Source of the DNA: Gemmatimonadota bacterium
GTDB taxonomy: Bacteria; Gemmatimonadota; Gemmatimonadetes; Gemmatimonadales; GWC2-71-9
Reading direction: 5' to 3'
Length of the DNA stretch: 9,981 bases
NCBI GenBank assembly: GCA_022573095.1
Contig: JACZUR010000060.1
Span: forward strand, 1-9,981
The position numbers and the translations under genes are program-made. Shown piece after piece: positions 1 to 4,917 of this stretch (the first letter of the stretch is position 1; each line of letters opens with the position of its first letter). The notes beneath the pieces were generated by a model. That model searched no databases, was not told the origin of the DNA, and was given only the letters and a program-made list of their open reading frames with translations.

Positions 1-456
1 CTTGGTCCCCTCGTTACCGACATAGCGCCGGGTTACGATCACATCACAAGCGCGATAGGTGCAGCGATGATCGGGTGGTACGGAGCCGATATGCTCTGCT
101 ACGTTACCCCGAAGGAACACCTGGGACTGCCAAACGCCGACGACGTACGGGAGGGCATAATCGCCTATAAGATCGCCGCCCACGCCGCTGATATCGCGCG
201 CGGCCGGCCGGGAGTTGACGAACGGGACCGTGCGCTCTCCACTGCGCGCTATGAATTCGACTGGAACAAGCAGTTTGATCTCTCGCTCGATCCGGAAAAA
301 GCTCGAGAGTTACACGACGAGGCATTGCCCGCTGAGTACTTCAAATCGGCGGAGTTCTGCTCAATGTGTGGCCCGAAGTTCTGCTCGATGCACATAAACC
401 GAGCGATCGAGGACAAATTGGCCGCGCTGGCTGGCATAGATTTGAGCCAGGCGTAA
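1..456 (+). CDS. thiC: Phosphomethylpyrimidine synthase ThiC, C-terminal part (5' end outside window)
   Basis: ThiC is a radical SAM enzyme. It rearranges aminoimidazole ribotide into hydroxymethylpyrimidine phosphate, the pyrimidine half of thiamine, in the cytoplasm. The open frame enters at base 1 and gives 151 visible residues, roughly the last quarter of a family protein of about 430-630 residues. It begins with the conserved stretch LGPLVTDIAPGYDHITSAIG and continues with WYGADMLCYVTPKEHLGLP. Near the end is the diagnostic CX2CX4C motif (CSMCGPKFC; cysteine codons at 358, 367 and 382), which binds the 4Fe-4S cluster, followed by a short helical tail. The stop is TAA at 454-456. All expected C-terminal elements are present, so the gene looks intact here. 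No thiamine gene follows; the next 395 bp are non-coding. Any TPP riboswitch would lie upstream, outside the window. Confidence 0.97.
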   Translation, partial: LGPLVTDIAPGYDHITSAIGAAMIGWYGADMLCYVTPKEHLGLPNADDVREGIIAYKIAAHAADIARGRPGVDERDRALSTARYEFDWNKQFDLSLDPEKARELHDEALPAEYFKSAEFCSMCGPKFCSMHINRAIEDKLAALAGIDLSQA

Positions 457-468
457 GGGCCGAAGACG

Positions 469-560
469 GTCGGTGGATCAGCCGGTCAACGGGAGCTGTA
501 GGCAGTAGGCGGTAAGCAGTAAGCCTGGCACGGTCAGGCAGTCGGTGGGTCAGGGGGTCA
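469..560. repeat. Imperfect 20-bp direct repeat pair flanking a GTAGGC/GTAAGC-rich core
   Basis: Just after thiC, the 20-mer at 469-488 recurs at 541-560 with three mismatches. Both copies begin GTCGGTGG and end GGTCA. Between them, at about 500-523, is a run of related short words (GCAGTAGGCGGTAAGCAGTAAGC). No convincing coding frame crosses this stretch. The composition resembles the degenerate intergenic repeats I associate with some high-GC genomes. Whether it is dispersed elsewhere in this genome cannot be judged from one window. Confidence 0.7.
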
Positions 561-568
561 GCGACTAC

Positions 569-603
569 GATTCCCGATTCCCGGCTCCCCGCTCCCGGCT
601 CCC
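569..603. repeat. Tandem array of five 7-mers (GATTCCC / GGCTCCC type)
   Basis: Five consecutive 7-bp units read GATTCCC, GATTCCC, GGCTCCC, CGCTCCC, GGCTCCC (569-575, 576-582, 583-589, 590-596, 597-603). Every unit keeps the 3' TCCC. The array is non-coding and lies between thiC and rnd. It could be a slippage-prone microsatellite or one copy of a dispersed intergenic repeat family. The sequence alone does not separate these. Confidence 0.85.
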
Positions 604-610
604 TCGCAAA

Positions 611-660
611 CAACCGTCCTTCACCGTCCTAGTCCCTCCTCCACCGTCTCTTACCGTCCT
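611..660. repeat. Tandem array of five 10-mers (consensus NNACCGTCCT)
   Basis: Five units in exact 10-bp register: CAACCGTCCT, TCACCGTCCT, AGTCCCTCCT, CCACCGTCTC, TTACCGTCCT. Four units keep ACCGTC (at 613, 623, 643 and 653); the third is divergent. The array starts 7 bp after the 7-mer array ends, so two different repeat periods sit side by side. The stretch is strongly pyrimidine-rich on this strand. No ORF or RNA gene is evident. Confidence 0.8.
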
Positions 661-670
661 CTCAAACCCT

Positions 671-812
671 AAAACGACATCATGATATCACCGTCGAGAC
701 ATTTCTCCACAAAAGCGGTGTCGTTTTCTGCTGCGTAAACCCCGACATTACAATCAGTTACAGACTTCTCCACAGAAATAGTGGTAGTTCTCCACGTGGT
801 TCCGCCGTCGAG
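671..812. other. Repeat- and dyad-rich leader upstream of rnd
   Basis: This is the non-coding approach to rnd. A perfect 9-bp inverted repeat, AAAACGACA (671-679) and TGTCGTTTT (719-727), encloses 39 bp. TTCTCCAC occurs three times in the same orientation, at 703-710, 766-773 and 788-795. The second copy is followed by a CCAC/GTGG dyad (770-773 with 781-784). The third runs into the perfect palindrome CCACGTGG (792-799). CCGTCGAG occurs at 691-698 and 805-812. Such an arrangement could be an operator region or the remnant of a small repeat element. I see no confident sigma70-type promoter. Function is inferred only from position. Confidence 0.5.
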
Positions 813-851
813 TCATCGGCAGGGAGGCTATGATCCTTTAGATTTGATTGC

Positions 852-2018
852 ATGAGTCAGAGGAAGGCGAAGACCAGGCATCCACTGAAGCTCACCATGG
901 TAGAGGATGACAGGACGTTTGAGGCCTCGGTATCCCGCATGTCAGGAGCGCACCGGCTTGCGTTCGACACCGAGGCGGCTTCGTTTCACCGCTATTTTGA
1001 CAGAGTCTTCCTGATCCAAATTAGTTCCGATTCGGAGAGCTGGGTTATCGACCCCTTACGGCTTTCAGATCTGACCCCAGTAGGTGGGATCCTGGCCGAC
1101 TCGAACGTCGAAATTGTCTTCCATGACGCGGATTTCGACCTCCGGAACCTGGACCGGGACTACGGCTTTCGGGTCCGGAATATGTTCGACACCCGAATCG
1201 CCGCTCAGTTAGCGGGCGAACCCAACGTAGGATTGGGATCGTTGCTCGAGAAGTTCTTCGGCGTAAAACTGGACAAGAAGTTTCAGCGGGCCGATTGGTC
1301 AATGAGACCGCTCTCTAGATCGATGGTCTCATACGCGGTCTCGGATACCGAATATTTACTCAGACTTCGTGACCGTCTGGCGGAATTGCTTGAAAAGGCT
1401 GGCCGTCTTTCGTGGGCAGCGGGGGAGTTCAAGAGACTCGAGGCTGTTGAATGGGAGCCGCCGAACACCGACGCGCCGGCTTTCCTGAGGATAAAGGGGG
1501 CGAAGACTCTGGAGAGGGAGTCTCTTGGCATTCTGAAGGCACTGTACGACTGGCGTGACTGCGTGGCGCGATCACGGGACAGACCTCCATTTCGCATAAT
1601 GGGGGATCAGATGTTACTTGCGGTTGCCAAAAGGGCACCCAAAAACGCCGCCCACTTGCGCGAGGCAGACATCCCTAAAAAGATCGCTTCCCGCTATGGT
1701 AAGGAACTCATCAGCGCTGTGAAGGTCGGACTCGAGAACGGGTCTACGGTCTGGCCTGCGGTTGCACGCGCCCCCAAGCCCAAGAATACTGCTGCATTCG
1801 ACCGGCGTGTGTCTCGTCTGAAAGCGCTGAGAGATGAGCGCGCGAGGAAACTAGAGTTACCGGCTGGCGTGTTGTGCCCCAACGGCACGCTTCAGGCTAT
1901 AGCCCGGTCCGCTCCATCCGATATCTCAGGGCTCAAGCAGGTCAGCGAGTTACGAACTTGGCAGAGAAAGGCAATCGGAGACAAAGAGCTTCTTAGCGCA
2001 GTGCGGGGAAGTTCTTAG
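852..2018 (+). CDS. rnd: Ribonuclease D
   Basis: RNase D is a 3'-to-5' exoribonuclease that trims tRNA precursors and other stable RNAs in the cytoplasm. The 388 residues match the family length (E. coli about 375). The N-terminal DEDDy exonuclease domain (about 17-190) shows motif I FDTEA (D39, E41), motif II HDADFDL (D96) and motif III YAVSD (Y161, D165). All four metal-binding acidic residues and the tyrosine are present, so it should be active. Two helical RNA-binding HRDC-like repeats follow, about 220-295 and 315-385, as in the canonical enzyme. The start is ATG 852. An AGGGAGG at 821-827 is too far upstream to be a good ribosome site, so ATG 897 (before MVEDDRTFE) is an alternative. 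The stop overlaps the convergent Fe-S factor gene by 4 bp (2015-2018). Confidence 0.92.
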   Translation: MSQRKAKTRHPLKLTMVEDDRTFEASVSRMSGAHRLAFDTEAASFHRYFDRVFLIQISSDSESWVIDPLRLSDLTPVGGILADSNVEIVFHDADFDLRNLDRDYGFRVRNMFDTRIAAQLAGEPNVGLGSLLEKFFGVKLDKKFQRADWSMRPLSRSMVSYAVSDTEYLLRLRDRLAELLEKAGRLSWAAGEFKRLEAVEWEPPNTDAPAFLRIKGAKTLERESLGILKALYDWRDCVARSRDRPPFRIMGDQMLLAVAKRAPKNAAHLREADIPKKIASRYGKELISAVKVGLENGSTVWPAVARAPKPKNTAAFDRRVSRLKALRDERARKLELPAGVLCPNGTLQAIARSAPSDISGLKQVSELRTWQRKAIGDKELLSAVRGSS

Positions 2019-2317
2019 AATCCGAGAAATTCTCTCACCCTGGGATCGATTCGTTCCGGCGTCCAATACGGTTCCCATACGATCTCGACATCAACGCTCT
2101 TGATCCCATCCAGAGCTGAAATCGATCGCTCGACATCGCCGACTATCTCCGGCCCAGCGGGACACCCCGGAGAGGTCAACGTCATCTTCACCGCTACATC
2201 GCCGTCTTTATTCTCCACGTCGTAGACCAGACCCAAGTCAATTATGTTGAGGTCGAGTTCAGGGTCTTTGACGGACCTGAGAACTGTTTTTATCTCTTCT
2301 TCAGATATTTTTTCCAT
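2015..2317 (-). CDS. MIP18/SufT-like (DUF59) iron-sulfur cluster assembly factor
   Basis: A 100-residue protein that is essentially one MIP18-family (DUF59) domain. Family members help mature or deliver Fe-S clusters (SufT, the CIA protein MIP18), and the same fold occurs in PaaD. Visible hallmarks are DPEL near residue 18, the DLGLVYDV segment at 27-34, and TSPGCPAG at 48-55 carrying the conserved cysteine C52, which is thought to bind the cluster. The family-typical tail WEPYWTPERI ends in a short helix. The start is ATG 2317, with GGAGAG six bases upstream. It lies 15 bp after the DCC oxidoreductase gene, so it is probably the last cistron of that leftward unit. Its TAA overlaps the rnd stop on the other strand. 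No suf or isc genes are adjacent, so the exact role (general carrier or dedicated factor) cannot be set. Confidence 0.88.
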   Translation of the reverse strand: MEKISEEEIKTVLRSVKDPELDLNIIDLGLVYDVENKDGDVAVKMTLTSPGCPAGPEIVGDVERSISALDGIKSVDVEIVWEPYWTPERIDPRVREFLGF

Positions 2318-2323
2318 GGCGCT

Positions 2324-2329
2324 CTCTCC
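2324..2329 (-). promoter_or_regulatory. Ribosome binding site of the MIP18-family gene
   Basis: On the minus strand, GGAGAG ends 6 bases before ATG 2317. This is the best-spaced Shine-Dalgarno sequence in the leftward cluster and supports the chosen start. It sits in the 15-bp gap after the stop codon of the upstream DCC gene. Confidence 0.65.
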
Positions 2330-2332
2330 GAC

Positions 2333-2716
2333 TCAAGGGGCTTTACGGTGTATGCCGCAGCTGCCTTCGCAGTCGGCCCTCAATCGAGTATCTGCAACAA
2401 CGCTATATAACCTCTCGCTAAGCCACATGATACCAGGAATTCCCATCACAGCGCTCAGAACCCGCCCGCCTCGTAGGTGACGTATCGCCTCTCTGACCGC
2501 GCCGGCCCCAACATGAACGTTTCCATTTGAAACAACGTGCATCGCAGTCTCGAGTTCTGCGACGCTCTTTTCCGTCAAGCGCCGGGCATCCGGGTCCTGA
2601 AGTGGAAGGAATCTGAGGATTTCATCGCGATCCCATCTCTTTAGACGTTGCACCCAACCGACACAGAACGGACAGGCTCCGTCGTAGATAACTACTGGAC
2701 TTCGTTTCGATACCAC
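2333..2716 (-). CDS. DCC-family thiol-disulfide oxidoreductase (DUF393)
   Basis: A small thioredoxin-like protein of the DCC family, named for its N-terminal Asp-Cys-Cys motif. The motif is seen as YDGACPFC, with the CxxC pair at C15 and C18 if translation starts at GTG 2716. The family-typical C-terminal region follows (IPGIMWLSERLYSVVADTRLR), then a CEGSC tail. Members are predicted to carry out thiol-disulfide exchange, but substrates are mostly unknown. The start is uncertain because the frame has no early ATG. GTG codons at 2788, 2737 and 2716 are possible. I chose 2716 (127 aa) because family members usually begin 8-12 residues before the YDG motif and because it avoids overlap with the upstream hydrolase gene (stop at 2731). 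GTG 2737 would overlap that gene by 7 bp, and GTG 2788 by 58 bp. No candidate has a clear ribosome site. It is probably co-transcribed between the serine hydrolase and the Fe-S factor. Confidence 0.85.
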   Translation of the reverse strand: MVSKRSPVVIYDGACPFCVGWVQRLKRWDRDEILRFLPLQDPDARRLTEKSVAELETAMHVVSNGNVHVGAGAVREAIRHLRGGRVLSAVMGIPGIMWLSERLYSVVADTRLRADCEGSCGIHRKAP

Positions 2717-2730
2717 GATAGCAAGCTTCG

Positions 2731-3867
2731 CTAACACCGAACGGCGGGAGAGTTTTGCAGTGTCACGACGCAGTTGGCGTCGACCCACTCCGCCGAAGCA
2801 TCAGCAATTTGAGCGCGGACCTCTCTGAGGAGTGATATCGAATTCCGCACTCGGGGGCCGAAGACACGGTTTGTAAGCACGATCGCAAATAGATCTCGAT
2901 TTGGATCAATCCAGATAGATGTTCCCGTAAACCCTCCGTGTCCGAACGATTCTGCAGAAAACAGAGAACCCGCGCTGCCTCGCGTAGTGGAGTCTTGCAT
3001 CTCCCACCCCAGTGCGCGGTTGCCTTGCTGGCGGCGGGTGAAGGTTTCAATCAGCCGCTCGCTGAAGATCTCCTGTCCGGAGGACGTTCCACCGTTTAGT
3101 AGAAACCGGGCGACTTTCGCCAAGTCCGAACCCGTGCTGTAGAGACCGGCGTGCCCGGAAACGCCCCCGAGGGTAACGGCATTCTGATCGTGGAGTTCTC
3201 CGCTGATCACATGTCCCCTCCACAGCCCTACGGGCATGACGCGGCTTCGTGCGGACCTCGGAACGCCGAATCCGGTCTGAGTCATTCCCGACACATCGAA
3301 TAGCTCGCTTTGCGCAAAGACGTCGAGAGAGGTTCCAGTAACTGCTTCGACAACCCAACCCAATAGCATCGCGTTCAGGTCCGAATAAACAACTCGCGAT
3401 CCTGGATTCCATCTCAACGGTTCGGCGAGAACAAGTTCTTTAGCCTCTTCCGGTGTATCGGCCAGCTCGTTTAGCGGAAGGAAGGCCCGGAGGCCCGAGG
3501 TGTGCGCGAGAAGGTGTCGAACGGTTATAGTTTCTTTACCATCACCCGTGAATTGCGGAAGAATGCCTTGAACCCGCGTGCTAAGCCGCAGTTGACCCGT
3601 CTCTATTAGTCGCATCACCGCCGGGGTGGTTGCAACAACTTTCGTCAGCGACGCCAGATCGAACAGCGTACTGTCCGGAGACGGAACCGCGGAGTTGTTC
3701 GACCAACTGAAATGCCCGAATCCCCTTGAGTACAGGACTTCCTGGGACGTTCCAATAACCACAACCGCTCCGGGGAAAACACCGGTCCGAATCGCCCTTC
3801 CCACTGCACTGTCCACCTGCGGCAATTGTATTTGTATCGCTGCCGACAGTAGCGCTATGAAAATCAT
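2731..3867 (-). CDS. Serine hydrolase, beta-lactamase/penicillin-binding-protein-like (class C fold)
   Basis: A 378-residue member of the PF00144 superfamily, which covers class C beta-lactamases, DD-peptidases and EstB-like esterases. The three active-site motifs are visible in order. SLTK at 73-76 holds the nucleophile S73 and general base K76 (context LFDLASLTKVVATTPA). YSDLN at 161-165 is the Tyr motif with Asp in place of the usual YxN Asn. HGG at 310-312 is the KTG-like third motif (FGHGGFTGTS). The N-terminus is short and hydrophobic (IFIALLSAA), which suggests a weak signal peptide or anchor and a periplasmic location. The start is ATG 3867, because the frame is closed by a TAG just upstream; no clear ribosome site is seen. 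The YSD and HGG motifs fit esterase or peptidase-like members better than a dedicated beta-lactamase, so I would not predict antibiotic resistance. It is the first gene of the leftward cluster with the DCC and MIP18 genes. Confidence 0.9.
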   Translation of the reverse strand: MIFIALLSAAIQIQLPQVDSAVGRAIRTGVFPGAVVVIGTSQEVLYSRGFGHFSWSNNSAVPSPDSTLFDLASLTKVVATTPAVMRLIETGQLRLSTRVQGILPQFTGDGKETITVRHLLAHTSGLRAFLPLNELADTPEEAKELVLAEPLRWNPGSRVVYSDLNAMLLGWVVEAVTGTSLDVFAQSELFDVSGMTQTGFGVPRSARSRVMPVGLWRGHVISGELHDQNAVTLGGVSGHAGLYSTGSDLAKVARFLLNGGTSSGQEIFSERLIETFTRRQQGNRALGWEMQDSTTRGSAGSLFSAESFGHGGFTGTSIWIDPNRDLFAIVLTNRVFGPRVRNSISLLREVRAQIADASAEWVDANCVVTLQNSPAVRC

Positions 3868-3924
3868 CGCCAGACGCCAGGTATCGACCTATCGCACTCC
3901 GGACAACACCCGGCATCGTCTACC

Positions 3925-3943
3925 CCGAGCGTGGCAGGCTCGG
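3925..3943 (-). other. Short hairpin upstream of the serine hydrolase gene
   Basis: CCGAGC (3925-3930) and GCTCGG (3938-3943) form a 6-bp GC-rich stem with a 7-base loop, 57 bp before the serine hydrolase start. No U-run follows on the minus strand, so a standard intrinsic terminator is unlikely. It could be a 5' leader structure or chance. Confidence 0.3.
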
Positions 3944-3982
3944 TCATGCGGTCCAGTACTTCGCTTAGCGCTATGATGCTTA

Positions 3983-4081
3983 GCAACCCTCGAGCGTGGT
4001 GACCACCAGAAAGTTACCCGAAACGACGGTTTGTGAGTAGCGCTCGCAACGGCATGCCTGCCGCGGTGAGAGGGTTGCGAG
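3983..4081 (-). other. Overlapping inverted repeats just after the metalloprotease gene
   Basis: Two mutually exclusive pairings share one arm. CTCGCAAC (4043-4050) pairs with GTTGCGAG (4074-4081). GCAACCCTC (3983-3991) pairs with GAGGGTTGC (4070-4078). A further small stem, CGGCA/TGCCG (4050-4054 with 4059-4063), lies in the first loop. The shared arm begins directly after the metalloprotease stop codon (minus strand). No U-tract follows, so this is not a textbook intrinsic terminator. It may protect a 3' end or act in factor-dependent termination. Confidence 0.4.
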
Positions 4082-4082
4082 G

Positions 4083-4799
4083 CTAGTTGATCGGCCCGGG
4101 AGGGATTGCATATAGGAGGCGCGCTGTCAGGCGGTCCCGCCTCGTTAGCTCGTGAATGGTCGTGGCTGGAAACATTACATCTCTGCCGTCATCAGAGTGG
4201 CCCAGTCCGAGCAAATGTCCAATCTCGTGAAGCGCGACGGTGTAAACCCCTTCTACCGGGTATTGGAATCCGTCCTCGGTATGCGTCGCCAATGTGAGAG
4301 TCGCCCGTTGAATGTACCAAAAGCCGCTCCATACGATGTCTGCCCGTCCTGCTCTGCCGTCGTTAAACGACGTGATCCAGTTCACCTGCACATCCGCGTT
4401 CTCGGGGTTCCTAACGAACCGGTACGAAATCGGAATAGTGGATGTCCCCACCGTTTTCCATCGATCGAAGGCCTCCCGTACCACCCGTAGGTGATCGCCC
4501 GTCAAGCCCCGCGCTCCGGAATCGGACAGATACACTTTCAACGGGTCGTTTACCCTCTCCGGCCAGTGTTTTAGGGTTGAATCCGAGTTCTGGACCATGG
4601 CCGGGAGGTACGAATTGTAGCCGAGCGCCCACTCCCACCGTGCGGCCCGAAGTTCCCCGATCGAATCTCCACGATTTCGCTCCGAATCACCGGTCGGCAA
4701 GCTAGGTGGGGCAGGATTGGCCCCTGGGACCCGGCCCCGAACTGTCACTACGGCAACCAGCGCAATCAGTCCCAGGGCGCCGAGCAACGGAATCCGCAT
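4083..4799 (-). CDS. Matrixin-like zinc metalloprotease, signal-anchored or secreted
   Basis: A 238-residue protein with the metzincin zinc-binding motif HEIGHLLGLGH (H191, E192, H195, H201) and a Met-turn (DVMFP, M209) eight residues later. This is the M10/matrixin pattern of zinc peptidases that cleave extracellular or periplasmic proteins. The N-terminus has a hydrophobic segment (about 4-20) followed by a Pro/Ser-rich linker, which fits a signal peptide or uncleaved anchor. The compact catalytic domain (about 85-238) includes LKVYLSDSG near its start and YRFVRNPENADVQVNW, a typical strand region before the active-site helix. There is no obvious propeptide cysteine switch or C-terminal targeting domain. 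ATG 4799 is preceded immediately by GAGGG on its strand, an unusually tight ribosome-site spacing. The gene is divergent from the MMPL transporter across about 118 bp, so shared control is possible but not shown. Confidence 0.9.
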   Translation of the reverse strand: MRIPLLGALGLIALVAVVTVRGRVPGANPAPPSLPTGDSERNRGDSIGELRAARWEWALGYNSYLPAMVQNSDSTLKHWPERVNDPLKVYLSDSGARGLTGDHLRVVREAFDRWKTVGTSTIPISYRFVRNPENADVQVNWITSFNDGRAGRADIVWSGFWYIQRATLTLATHTEDGFQYPVEGVYTVALHEIGHLLGLGHSDDGRDVMFPATTIHELTRRDRLTARLLYAIPPGPIN

Positions 4800-4901
4800 C
4801 CCTCAATATGGGCCGGCTGTCCACAAAGAAGCCAGTAACCAACTGGCAAAGCGAAGCATGTTTTTCTATCATTCAACCCTTTGTAATTTCAGGCCTGGTG
4901 C

Positions 4902-4907
4902 GGGAGG
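4902..4907 (+). promoter_or_regulatory. Likely ribosome binding site of the MMPL transporter gene
   Basis: GGGAGG is the strongest purine-rich stretch before the MMPL domain. It lies 10 bases before TTG 4918 and only 1 base before the in-frame TTG 4909. It favours a TTG start in this area over the upstream ATG at 4858, whose upstream sequence is weak. Confidence 0.5.
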
Positions 4908-4917
4908 GTTGAGTCGG

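Noticed and set aside
569..660. Possible CRISPR array
   Set aside because: The repeat units are only 7 and 10 bp, contiguous, and have no unique spacers; no cas gene is present.
671..727. AAAACGACA/TGTCGTTTT as the thiC terminator
   Set aside because: The loop would be 39 bases, the stem is AT-rich at its base, and it is over 200 bp from the thiC stop, so a standard intrinsic terminator is unlikely.
3047..3412. A 121-codon minus-strand frame inside the serine hydrolase gene, and similar frames at 2763-3050 and 3581-3916
   Set aside because: They are alternative frames of the same strand within a gene whose catalytic motifs are all in the other frame; none has domain-like content.
2731..3867. 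A true antibiotic-resistance class C beta-lactamase
   Set aside because: The motifs SxxK, YSD and HGG fit the broad serine hydrolase superfamily; the canonical YAN and KTG of AmpC enzymes are absent.
3868..4082. tRNA or other small RNA gene in the gap between the protease and hydrolase genes
   Set aside because: I found inverted repeats but no cloverleaf, no T-loop-like GTTCRAnYC sequence and no CCA-end arrangement.
4106..4705. Plus-strand frames opposite the metalloprotease
   Set aside because: Antisense shadows of a gene with a clear HExxHxxGxxH motif; no independent ribosome site or recognisable domain.
4717..4917. N-terminal extension of the MMPL protein from position 4717
   Set aside because: The first about 47 codons overlap or abut the divergent protease gene, are not hydrophobic or family-like, and the good ribosome site lies at 4902, just before the conserved N-terminal membrane segment.
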